Assembly: GCF_001445655.1 (NCBI RefSeq)
Contig: NZ_LNBE01000002.1
Coordinates: 682,001 to 746,000, forward strand
DNA length: 64,000 bases
Direction: 5' to 3'
Source: Streptomyces roseifaciens
GTDB lineage: Bacteria; Actinomycetota; Actinomycetes; Streptomycetales; Streptomycetaceae
The position numbers were made by a program, and so were the translations under genes. Numbering within the stretch: position 1 is the stretch's first letter; each line of letters starts with the position of its first letter. This document shows, in pieces, positions 51,186-59,709 of this stretch. The notes beneath the pieces are model-generated. The model searched no databases. It was not told where the DNA came from and saw only the letters and a list, made by a program, of their open reading frames with translations.

Positions 51186-51797
51186 ATGGATCCGCATCGC
51201 GAACCCCGCGCCGCACGCCCCCTCGCCCTGCCGTCCGTCTACTCCGGCGACACGGTCGTGGAGGCGTTCGCCGCCGCGATCGGCGAGGTCCTGGCCCCGA
51301 CGGAGGAGCGGATCGAGAGCCTCGACGCCGTCCTCGACCCGTGGCGCGCGCCTCCCGCCTTCCTGGACTGGCTGATCCGCATCACCGGAGCCCGGGTCGA
51401 GCCCGGGTGGACCGAGTACCAGCGCCGCAAGGCCGTCGACCTGGCGCCCCGGCTGACGGCATACCGCGGGACCCCGTACGGGCTGCGGCTGGAGGCGAAG
51501 GAGCTCCACGGCTGGGACCCCCTCGTCATCGACGACCCCGGTGGCGTCTTCACCGGCGGGCCCACCCGGGCGGGTCGCATGCTCACCGTCACCCTGACCG
51601 CAGGCCCCGGCGAGGACCGCCAGGCCCTCGAACACCGGCTCACCCGCCTGGTGCGCGCTCACTGCCCCGCGCACCTGCCGTTCAAGGTCGCGGTCATCAG
51701 TGACCAGGGCGCCCGCCGGGAGGCGCGGCGCACCGAGGGCGCCGGGCCTGCCGCGCCCGCGCCCGCCACCCCTGACGAGAGGTCACAGCAGGGATGA
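51186..51797 (+). CDS. Phage tail protein I-like baseplate protein
   Basis: A 203-aa gpI-like protein: LALPSVYSGDTVVEAFAAAI, PTEERIESLDAVLDPWRAPP, FLDWLIRITGARVEPGWTEY, QRRKAVDLAPRLTAYRGTPY, GLRLEAKELHG. This 'PWRAPPxFLxWL ... RxxxxxLPxLYRxRGTxxGL' build defines the family that sits beside J proteins in phage and eCIS baseplates. A disordered Ala/Pro tail ends it. The stop is ATGA-coupled to the second J protein. Confidence 0.9.
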   Translation: MDPHREPRAARPLALPSVYSGDTVVEAFAAAIGEVLAPTEERIESLDAVLDPWRAPPAFLDWLIRITGARVEPGWTEYQRRKAVDLAPRLTAYRGTPYGLRLEAKELHGWDPLVIDDPGGVFTGGPTRAGRMLTVTLTAGPGEDRQALEHRLTRLVRAHCPAHLPFKVAVISDQGARREARRTEGAGPAAPAPATPDERSQQG

Positions 51798-54700
51798 GTC
51801 TGCCGACACCCGAGTACGACGGGCGCACCCGCGACCAGGTCGTGGCCGCCGCCGTCGACGCCGTACACCGCAGAGTCGGAGTATGGAGCGGGCAGGACCG
51901 CACCGACCCCGGGCGGGGCCTGATCGAGACGTGCACCGACATGGTCGTGGCCCTGCGCGACCGGATCAACCTGGCCCCCGACCAGCGCCGCCTGCAGGCG
52001 CTGAGCCTGCTGGGCGTCCGGCCGTACCAGCCGTCGCCCGCGCAGACCGAGGTCGTCTTCCGGCTCGCGGCACCGCCGCCCGAACCGGTCGTCGTCCCCG
52101 CCGGGCTGGAGGTGGCCACGCGGCCGGTGGGGGACGAGGAACCGGTCGTCTTCAGCACCCTGACCGAGGCCGTGCTCAACCCCTGCGTCCTCGTCGCAGC
52201 CGGCAGCTTCCGGGAGCGGCACACCGGCAGCGGGGCCCTGGAGGGCACGCTGACCGGACTGGGCGCGGATGCGGGCAAGCCCGTCGAGCCCACAGCCCCT
52301 GCGTACGCCGGGCCGCCGCTCCACCTCAACCTCCCCTATCTGGAGGACTTCCCGGACGCCGGGGGTGCCGTGGACGGTCTTGGCCCCGGCCTTCTGGGGA
52401 TTGGCCGTACGCCCGTCGGCCCTCCTGCCGCGACCGACCCCTACGCGCTGCTGGTCCTGTCCGTTCCCGTCCCCAACACCCGGGTGACGCTCGACGTCCG
52501 GCTGGGCGAGCCCCCCGTCACCACGGCCGGAGGCGGTAGCCGCCAGGCGCGAGGCCGGTGGGAAGCCTGGCAGGGGACGCACTGGACCCCCTGCCGCGTC
52601 GTGACGGACAGCGTGACCGGCCCCGGGCTGCCGGGACAGATCACTCTCGACCTCCCGTCCGCCCACGCGCCCGCCCAGCTCCTCCTCCACCGGCGACCGG
52701 ACCCCGGCCGGGACCCGGGTCCGGGCGAAGAACATGACACGCCGCGCAGGCTGCGTGACGTGGGCCTGATCCGCTACCGCACGGATGCGGGACAAGCCCC
52801 CCTGACCGAGGTTGCGCTCAACCCGGTGCTGAGCGTGCCCGTCCCGGTCGTCCAGGCCCGGCTCATCCAGGACGAGACGCTGGGGACGGCCTCCGGCATC
52901 CCCGGCGAGCGGCTGCGCTTCGCCCATCCGCCGATGTCGCGGTCCACCGATCCCCTCGTCGTCGAGGCCACCGTCGGCGGGCGCACCGAACGGTGGACGC
53001 ACGTCGCCTCGCTCGCCGGATCGGGGCCCGTCGACCGGCACTTCACCCTGGACCCGCGCACCGGCGAGGCCGTGTTCGCGCCCCTGGTGGCCGGGGCCCG
53101 CGGTCCGCGGCAGCACGGGGCGGCCCTGCCTGCGGGCGCGGTCGTCCGGGCACGGCGCTACCTGTCCGGGGGCGGTGCCCGGGGCAACGTGCCCGCCCGG
53201 ACGATCACGGTGTTGCGGACGCCGCTGCCCTACATCTCCTCCGTGACGAACCCCGCGCCCGCCGTCGGCGGCACGGAGCGCGAGAGCGCCGCCGCCTGCG
53301 CGACCCGCCTGCCGCTCGGCTCGCCCGTGCCCGAACGGGCCGTCGTCCCGCGCGACTACGAGCAGCTGGCCCTCGCCGCCTCCGCGGGCATGGCCCGCAT
53401 CCACCACATCCGGGACCTGACCGACGACGCGCTCGACCCGGCGCGCAACTACGTCCCCTGGGAGCCCGCCACGACCGATGTCCGGTTCACCCTCGCGCCC
53501 GGCGTGAGCAAGGTGTCTGAGGGGGCACAGGTCACGACGGCGGACGGGAAGACGGTCTTCACCACGACCGCGGCGGCCGTCCGCGAACTGCCGGAAGCCA
53601 TGGGCACGGCACCCCTTCGCCTCCGCCAGAACGTCACCGGCGCCGAAGAGATGTTCCGCGCCGAGGACTATGCGGCGGAGTCCGGCTTCTCCGGCCCCTT
53701 CAAGGAACACGGCAGGCTGGTCCTCGCCCTGGTGCGCATCGCCATGCCGCACGATCCGCGCAACCTCACCCTGTGGATCGCGGCGTCCGGGGACGGGCGG
53801 CAGCCGGACGACCGCATCGCGGTGTCCGTGTTCGCCCCGCGCAAGGGCCGGCCTTGGTGGGACACCGCCTCCCCGTACGCGTATGCCGCAGCACCCGCCG
53901 AGGACATCACGGTCGCGGGGGGTGGAGAGGGCGGTCAAGGTGCGCCCCTCACCGCCCACCCCGTTCCCCTGGCCGGCTCCGCGCGGTGGCTGGCCGCAGT
54001 CGACCGGGGTGAGCTCGCCACGACGCCGCAGGAGGCTCTCGAAGCTCCCGGGCAGGACCTTCCGGTGGACGGAGCCGCCTGCTGGCTGGCCGTCCAGATC
54101 CTCGACCCCAAGGGCGCGGACGACACCACGTACACCGTCCACGCCGACTCCGGCACCACGAAGGACGTGCCCGCGGTGCAGTACGCGGAGCAGCCTGCGG
54201 GCCACAAGGAGGCCGTCTCGACGGGGCAGCCCGGGCAGGTCCTCCCGGTGCTCGAAGCACCGGTGTACGGCGACCTGCCGGCGATCCGAGTCGGCGCGGT
54301 CGACTGGACGACCGTCCTCTACTTCACCGACTCGGAGTCCGACAACGAGCACGTCGTGGTCAACGCCAGCACGGGCCAGGTCCACTTCGGCCCCAGGATC
54401 GGCAACAGCCAGTACGGCAAGATCCCCGACGGAGGCACAAGGATCACGCCGAGCAGCCCGTACAAGGTCACCCTCGGCGCCGCAGCCAACGGCATCCCGC
54501 CGGGTGGCGTCAACCATGTGAAGGATCCCGCGGGCGGCGTCCTGGGCGTGGTGAACACCACCCCCACGAGCGGTGGGAAGAACGGCTACACGGACACCAG
54601 CGGCGGCAACACCCAGGCCGGCGTACGACTCATGGTCGTCCCCTTCGTCACCGCCGACGAACGCGGCTGGTTCCCCTTCCACATGCTCACCCCCGGACGC

Positions 54701-55129
54701 GACGCCTGCGACACCTTGCGGCGCTCCCTGCGGGCCCGCCAGCCCGAAGGGGTGCCGGTGTGGCTGGAACAGCCCGGCTACCGGGGCATCCGCATCGACG
54801 CCCGCATCGTGCCCGCCGACTACCGGACCGCCTCCGAGCGCGCCGCCCTCGGGGCGGCCGCCGAACGCGCCCTGTACCGGTACTTCAGCCCTGTCGGCGG
54901 CGGACCGGACGGCGCCGGCTGGCCGCTCGGGCGCCCCGTGCACGTAGGAGAGGCGTTCCGGGTCCTGGAACAGGTGCCCGGGGTCGCCCGGGTGGCCACC
55001 GCGACCCTGACGCCGGTCGACCCGCGTACCGGCGTGGCCGAGAAGCCCGTCGACCTGGTCGACTGCGGGCCGGGCGAGACCGTGTATTCCGTCGAACACC
55101 GGATCACCGTTGCGGAGGTGCCGTCATGA
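51794..55129 (+). CDS. Large baseplate J-like protein (Afp12-like)
   Basis: A 1111-aa protein. The N-terminal part (YDGRTRDQVVAAAVDAVHRR, GLIETCTDMVVALRDRINLA, RRLQALSLLGVRPYQPSPAQ, FTLDPRTGEAVFAPLVAGAR, ALPAGAVVRARRYLSGGGARGN) and the C-terminus (FSPVGGGPDGAGWPLGRPVH, EAFRVLEQVPGVARVATATL) follow the baseplate-J template. About 350 residues between residue 560 and 950 are an extra beta-rich insertion without a recognised fold. It is coupled on both sides by ATGA overlaps (with the gpI-like and giant propeller genes). It is the second J protein of the baseplate. Confidence 0.9.
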   Translation: MSLPTPEYDGRTRDQVVAAAVDAVHRRVGVWSGQDRTDPGRGLIETCTDMVVALRDRINLAPDQRRLQALSLLGVRPYQPSPAQTEVVFRLAAPPPEPVVVPAGLEVATRPVGDEEPVVFSTLTEAVLNPCVLVAAGSFRERHTGSGALEGTLTGLGADAGKPVEPTAPAYAGPPLHLNLPYLEDFPDAGGAVDGLGPGLLGIGRTPVGPPAATDPYALLVLSVPVPNTRVTLDVRLGEPPVTTAGGGSRQARGRWEAWQGTHWTPCRVVTDSVTGPGLPGQITLDLPSAHAPAQLLLHRRPDPGRDPGPGEEHDTPRRLRDVGLIRYRTDAGQAPLTEVALNPVLSVPVPVVQARLIQDETLGTASGIPGERLRFAHPPMSRSTDPLVVEATVGGRTERWTHVASLAGSGPVDRHFTLDPRTGEAVFAPLVAGARGPRQHGAALPAGAVVRARRYLSGGGARGNVPARTITVLRTPLPYISSVTNPAPAVGGTERESAAACATRLPLGSPVPERAVVPRDYEQLALAASAGMARIHHIRDLTDDALDPARNYVPWEPATTDVRFTLAPGVSKVSEGAQVTTADGKTVFTTTAAAVRELPEAMGTAPLRLRQNVTGAEEMFRAEDYAAESGFSGPFKEHGRLVLALVRIAMPHDPRNLTLWIAASGDGRQPDDRIAVSVFAPRKGRPWWDTASPYAYAAAPAEDITVAGGGEGGQGAPLTAHPVPLAGSARWLAAVDRGELATTPQEALEAPGQDLPVDGAACWLAVQILDPKGADDTTYTVHADSGTTKDVPAVQYAEQPAGHKEAVSTGQPGQVLPVLEAPVYGDLPAIRVGAVDWTTVLYFTDSESDNEHVVVNASTGQVHFGPRIGNSQYGKIPDGGTRITPSSPYKVTLGAAANGIPPGGVNHVKDPAGGVLGVVNTTPTSGGKNGYTDTSGGNTQAGVRLMVVPFVTADERGWFPFHMLTPGRDACDTLRRSLRARQPEGVPVWLEQPGYRGIRIDARIVPADYRTASERAALGAAAERALYRYFSPVGGGPDGAGWPLGRPVHVGEAFRVLEQVPGVARVATATLTPVDPRTGVAEKPVDLVDCGPGETVYSVEHRITVAEVPS

Positions 55130-58100
55130 GCGGGACGGAGCAGAGGGGTGGCAGCGGGACGGGCCGGGGCATCGCCGGAGAGCCCCGGCTGCTGGCCGTG
55201 GACTGGGCGGCGGACCGGCTGGCCGTGGTGGGCCTCGGCACACCGGGGAGCCCGGAGCCGCCGCACATCGTCGGGGTCGGGAGCAACCCCCGTGCGGTGG
55301 CCACCGGCGCGGACGGCACCCGGGCCTACGTCGCCGACCACGGCTTGGGGATGCTGTCGGTGGTGGACCTGACAGGCGAAGCGCCCGTGGTGCTACGGAC
55401 GGAGCCCACAGGCCCGGGCCCGGCCTCCGTCGTCGCCGGACTCGCCCGTGACCGCGTCTGTGTCGCGAACGACTCGGGCGGGGTCGTGGTGTTCGAGGCG
55501 GACGGCGAGCGAGTGGCCGCACTCGCGGTGGGCAAGGGACCGTGCACGCTGGCAGTGGTCCCTTCGGGGGAGCGGGTCTGTGCTGTTGATGTGACGGGCG
55601 GGACGGCCTCGGTCATCGGTGTCGCCGGGCCGGCCGAACCGTCCGTGACCGGCACGGTGCCGGTGAGCGGGGCCACTGGGGCGGTCGCCGTGTCCGCGGA
55701 CGGAGCGTTCGCGTACGTCGCGAGCAGGAAGGACGCCACGGCCGGTGCGGTGACGATCTACGACCTCGTCCAAGGCGCAGAGGTGCCGGAAGGGTCCCCT
55801 GTGGCCGTCGGCGCCGAGCCACGCGCGATCGCGGTGAGTCCGGCGGGCGACCGCATCTGCGTGGCCGCTTACGGTTCGGCGTCGGTCGCGATCGCCGAAC
55901 TCGACCGGGAGAGCGGACGAATGGGCTCCGTCGTTACGGTCCCAACAGGCCCGCACCCGGTCGCCGTGGCCTTCACGCCGGACGGCCGGCTGATCCACGT
56001 CGTCAGCCAGACCACGGGGAAGGTCACTGCCATCCGTCTGGACGCCCTGGAGCAGGGGCAGGGGCAGAGGCAGCAGCCGGAGACCGCGGAGCTTGAGGTC
56101 GCGACCGTGCCCTCGGGCGTGGTGTTCGGACCTGGCGGCCACTACGCCTACGTCACCGACCAGGCGACGGGCCGCCTCGTCACCGTACGCGCGGCCCCGT
56201 ACAAGGCGGGGGAGGTCGGCACGGGGGCCGGTTCGAAGCCGGTCGGCGTCGCGGTCTCCCCGGACGGCCGGTGGGCCTACGCGGCCGACACCGCGTCCGA
56301 CAAGCTCGCCGTACTGGATCTCGAACACCTGGCGCTCGGCACCCCCGTCGGTCTCGGAGACGGGCACAAGCCCTGGGACGCCGCCGTGGCGCCGAACCGG
56401 ACGTTCGCCTGCGCGACCAGCCCGGACTCGGATCACCTCCTCCTGCTGACGCCCGCTGCGGGAGACACTCTGGAGAGCGGCGAAGGCCCCCGGGTTACTC
56501 CGGTCGCCCTGGCGCCGGGATCCCGGCCGCACGGCGTGGCCGTCACCCCGGACAGCCGGTACGCGGTGACCGCCGACCACGGCACGGCGACGGTGTCCCT
56601 CGTTGACCCGAACGGGGGCGAGCAGACGATCGGCGCGGAGATCCTCGGATGCGATCACCCCGACGGCGTCGCGCTGTCCAGGGACGGCCGGACGATGTAC
56701 GTCGCGGACTTCGTCGAGCCTCCGCAGAACCAGTTCGGCGGGAAGATCGCCATCCTCCGTAGGAACGTATTGGGGCAGTGGGAACGCACGACGGTCATCG
56801 ACGCCCAGACTGGGAGGTTGTCTGGGGCCCATGAGATGGCATTGTCGCCTGACGAACGGCTGCTGTACGTCGCCAACTATGCGAATGAAACCGTGTCGGT
56901 CCTCGGGCGCGCCAGTGACGACGACCCATGGACCCTCCGCCGGACCATCACCAAATCCCAGTCTCTGACGCACCCCTACGGCCTGGCCCTCTCGCCGAGC
57001 GGAGACACCCTCTACGTATCCAATGACTTCAATATGGAGGGCGCCGTCGAGGTGTTCGACGTCGCCGACGGCCGGGCGGACTTCAAGGAAAGGATCGTCA
57101 TCAAGCGGAACCAGCCCCACGTCCATCTCGGTCTCGCGCTCTCCCCGGACGGCCGGTTCCTCTATGCGGCCGACAAAGAGTTCCGGAAGGAATCGCCGAC
57201 GGCGACCGGCACGGTGTACGGAGTGCCTCTGGACGGGGACAAGGTGCCGGTTGTCCTGGCGAGGGCCTCAGAGCACGGCACCGACATGCCCTGCGGGCTC
57301 GTCTGCCGCGACGATCGCACCCTGTGCGTCGTCAACCAGGGAGAAAAGGAGGCGATTTCACGCTCCGCGTGCCTGGCCGTGCTGACACTGGACGAATCCC
57401 GGCTGGCCGTGCATGAGAGCAAGACCGTCCCCCTCGACAAGGACGTCCTCCCGTACTCGCCCGCCGTCTCGGATGACGGCACCCTTTGCATCGCCAATTT
57501 CGACGGGCCGACCGTCACGGTCTTCGGGTCCATGGTCACCCCCGTCCCGGTCGGCGTGCCGGCCGGCTCCCAGCCGTGGGACGTGGCCGTCACCCAGGAC
57601 GGCGCCTACGCGTATGCCACCGACCGCCGCGCCGACGCCGTGCGGTGTGTCCGTCTCGCCGACCGCGACGTGAGCACGCTCCCCGTGGGAGACGACCCCA
57701 TGGGCGTGGCGAGTGGGCCGGGAGGCGTGCGCGCCTACGTCGCCAACCGCGGCGGCAACAGCATCACCGTCCTCGACAGAACCGCTGAACGGGTCGGTAC
57801 GCCCGTGCCCTTGGCCGAGGCCGAGGGCGCCCGTGCCGTGGCGCTCGATCCCCGGGCCCCGTACGCCTACATCGTCCGGGACAACAGCCTCGACGCCGTG
57901 GCCCTCGACGGAGGCCCGGCCGGGCCCGCCTTGAGCACGGGAGCGTCCCTGTGCGCCGTCGCGGTGCATCCCGACGGAACGTACGCGTACGCGGTGGACG
58001 CCGGCGGCCCCGTGCCCGAGGTGCGCGTCGTCGACCTGTCCACGGCCGGCCGCCCCGCCCGCGCCGCGGCGGATCCGGTACAGCTCACCGGCGGTGCACG

Positions 58101-58953
58101 GCCCACCGGCACCGCCCTTCACCCCGCGCAGCCGTGGGGGTACGTCAGCGGATCGAAGGAAGGGGACCACGACCGGGCGCCGGGCACCCTGTGGGTGCTC
58201 GACACGTCCCAGCCGGATCGCCTTTCCGTGACCGGCACGGTGCAGCTTCCGCTCCCCGCCGTCGAAGGCGTCGCCGTCCACCCGGGGGCGACCGGCCACG
58301 CCTATCTGGTCACCCGCTCCGGCGACGACCGCCGGCTCCACGTCCTGCACGTCACCGGCGACCCGGCCAGGCCTGTCCTCCTGCCCGGCCCCGGTCTGCT
58401 CCTTCCTCCCGGCGCCCGGAACATCACCGTGCACCCGCAAGGCGGTTACGCCTTCGTCGGGGGAGACGGCGGCGGCATCCACGTCCTGGAGACGGGGGAC
58501 CCCGCCCGGCCCCGGCTCGCGGGCAGCACCCCGGAACTGGGCGCCCGCCCCGGCGCGGCCTTCCGCCCGGACGGCCGCAGCGCCTTGTGCCTCACCGCCG
58601 ACGGTCTCGCCGGCATCACGCTCGGCCCGCCCAGGGTCACCCACACCTGGCACATCGTCGCGCCGCAGACCGTGGCGGTTTCGGCCGACGGCATGAGGCT
58701 CTTCGTGACCTCGGAGAACAGCGGAACGCTCTCGATCCTCGAGACCGGGACCGGGGCACTCCGCTTCACCGTGCCGGCCGGTGCCGGGCTTGCCGCCCTC
58801 GCATTGCATTCGACGGAGCCGCGTGTGTACGTCGCCGACGAGTCCGGTGCCGCCGTCGCGGTGGTCGACACCACGGAGTTGGCAAAGGCCGGTACAACGG
58901 AACTGGGAATCGACACCCGTCAGGCGCTCCTCGGGCCGGGCGGCGCCGCCTGA
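55126..58953 (+). CDS. Giant multi-propeller protein in the eCIS fibre position
   Basis: A 1275-aa protein made almost entirely of YVTN/lactonase-type blades: for example NPRAVATGADGTRAYVADHG, GAVAVSADGAFAYVASRKDA, PVGVAVSPDGRWAYAADTAS, PHGVAVTPDSRYAVTADHGT, PWDVAVTQDGAYAYATDRRA and NITVHPQGGYAFVGGDGGGI. About 22-24 blades would give three consecutive propellers. There is no signal peptide, catalytic motif or membrane helix. It is ATGA-coupled to the baseplate-J gene and precedes DUF4255, where other eCIS encode the tail fibre. A recognition or structural role is inferred. Confidence 0.85.
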   Translation: MSGTEQRGGSGTGRGIAGEPRLLAVDWAADRLAVVGLGTPGSPEPPHIVGVGSNPRAVATGADGTRAYVADHGLGMLSVVDLTGEAPVVLRTEPTGPGPASVVAGLARDRVCVANDSGGVVVFEADGERVAALAVGKGPCTLAVVPSGERVCAVDVTGGTASVIGVAGPAEPSVTGTVPVSGATGAVAVSADGAFAYVASRKDATAGAVTIYDLVQGAEVPEGSPVAVGAEPRAIAVSPAGDRICVAAYGSASVAIAELDRESGRMGSVVTVPTGPHPVAVAFTPDGRLIHVVSQTTGKVTAIRLDALEQGQGQRQQPETAELEVATVPSGVVFGPGGHYAYVTDQATGRLVTVRAAPYKAGEVGTGAGSKPVGVAVSPDGRWAYAADTASDKLAVLDLEHLALGTPVGLGDGHKPWDAAVAPNRTFACATSPDSDHLLLLTPAAGDTLESGEGPRVTPVALAPGSRPHGVAVTPDSRYAVTADHGTATVSLVDPNGGEQTIGAEILGCDHPDGVALSRDGRTMYVADFVEPPQNQFGGKIAILRRNVLGQWERTTVIDAQTGRLSGAHEMALSPDERLLYVANYANETVSVLGRASDDDPWTLRRTITKSQSLTHPYGLALSPSGDTLYVSNDFNMEGAVEVFDVADGRADFKERIVIKRNQPHVHLGLALSPDGRFLYAADKEFRKESPTATGTVYGVPLDGDKVPVVLARASEHGTDMPCGLVCRDDRTLCVVNQGEKEAISRSACLAVLTLDESRLAVHESKTVPLDKDVLPYSPAVSDDGTLCIANFDGPTVTVFGSMVTPVPVGVPAGSQPWDVAVTQDGAYAYATDRRADAVRCVRLADRDVSTLPVGDDPMGVASGPGGVRAYVANRGGNSITVLDRTAERVGTPVPLAEAEGARAVALDPRAPYAYIVRDNSLDAVALDGGPAGPALSTGASLCAVAVHPDGTYAYAVDAGGPVPEVRVVDLSTAGRPARAAADPVQLTGGARPTGTALHPAQPWGYVSGSKEGDHDRAPGTLWVLDTSQPDRLSVTGTVQLPLPAVEGVAVHPGATGHAYLVTRSGDDRRLHVLHVTGDPARPVLLPGPGLLLPPGARNITVHPQGGYAFVGGDGGGIHVLETGDPARPRLAGSTPELGARPGAAFRPDGRSALCLTADGLAGITLGPPRVTHTWHIVAPQTVAVSADGMRLFVTSENSGTLSILETGTGALRFTVPAGAGLAALALHSTEPRVYVADESGAAVAVVDTTELAKAGTTELGIDTRQALLGPGGAA

Positions 58954-59028
58954 CACCTGTCACCTTCCCCGTACGACCCCATCCATCCGGCACGGACAGC
59001 GGCGACAACGGCAGACAGAGGCAGACAG

Positions 59029-59709
59029 ATGATCGAACTGGTCGACCTGGCGATGGAGGCACGCGTACGGAGGGATCTGACCTATCCGCCATCGGGTTTC
59101 CGCGTCACCTTCCAGCCCTCGGGCCGCGACGGCGGAGACGGGGAGGTCGCCGGCGCGGAGACCGTCGGCATCTACCTGTACGACATCCGTGAGGACCTGG
59201 ACCGCAAGCAGACCGGTACCGTCTATCAGTACGTCACGCCACTGGGCGGCGGGGACGAACCGCGGAGGAAACTGGCGCAGCACGACCCGCCCCGGTACGC
59301 CCGGCTGTCCTACCTCGTCAGCGCCTTGGCGCCGGACGCCCTCATCGCCCACCGCATGCTCGGCGAACTCCTCGTCGGCTTCGCCAGGAGCCGTGAGTTC
59401 GAGGTGCAGCTCCCTCCGGAGCTGGAGCAGATGCACCTGCAGGCCCTTCTCGACGTCGGCCACCCGCCGGCCGAGGACCGGGCCCTGACCGAGCTGTGGA
59501 GCACGGTGGGTCACACACTCGCACCCGCTCTGAACGTCACCGTGACCGTGCCCCTGCTGTCGTACCTTCCGGCCGGCTACGACCACTGGGTGTCCCAGCC
59601 CCTTGTGATCGGCGACGAGAACGTCGAGTTCCTCCGGCCCGGAACGCCGCGCCGGGCCACCGATCCCACCGATCCCACCAGCCCCACCGGGGAAGGCGGC
59701 GGCCGATGA
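59029..59709 (+). CDS. DUF4255 tail-terminator/cap protein (Afp16-like)
   Basis: A 226-aa DUF4255 protein: MIELVDLAMEARVRRDLTYP near the start, GIYLYDIREDLDRKQTGTVY, PPRYARLSYLVSALAPDALI, AHRMLGELLVGFAR and ELWSTVGHTLAPALNVTVTV. DUF4255 proteins cap the tail and end tube/sheath assembly. ATG after a GGCAGACAGATG region with a weak ribosome site; the stop is ATGA-coupled to the ATPase gene. A low-complexity TDPTDPTSPTGEGGG tail ends it. Confidence 0.92.
   Translation: MIELVDLAMEARVRRDLTYPPSGFRVTFQPSGRDGGDGEVAGAETVGIYLYDIREDLDRKQTGTVYQYVTPLGGGDEPRRKLAQHDPPRYARLSYLVSALAPDALIAHRMLGELLVGFARSREFEVQLPPELEQMHLQALLDVGHPPAEDRALTELWSTVGHTLAPALNVTVTVPLLSYLPAGYDHWVSQPLVIGDENVEFLRPGTPRRATDPTDPTSPTGEGGGR

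Noticed and set aside
55126..58953. 6-phosphogluconolactonase or another lactonase
   Set aside because: Blade repeats resemble that fold, but no catalytic residues are evident, there are about three propellers, and the gene is locked in the eCIS operon.
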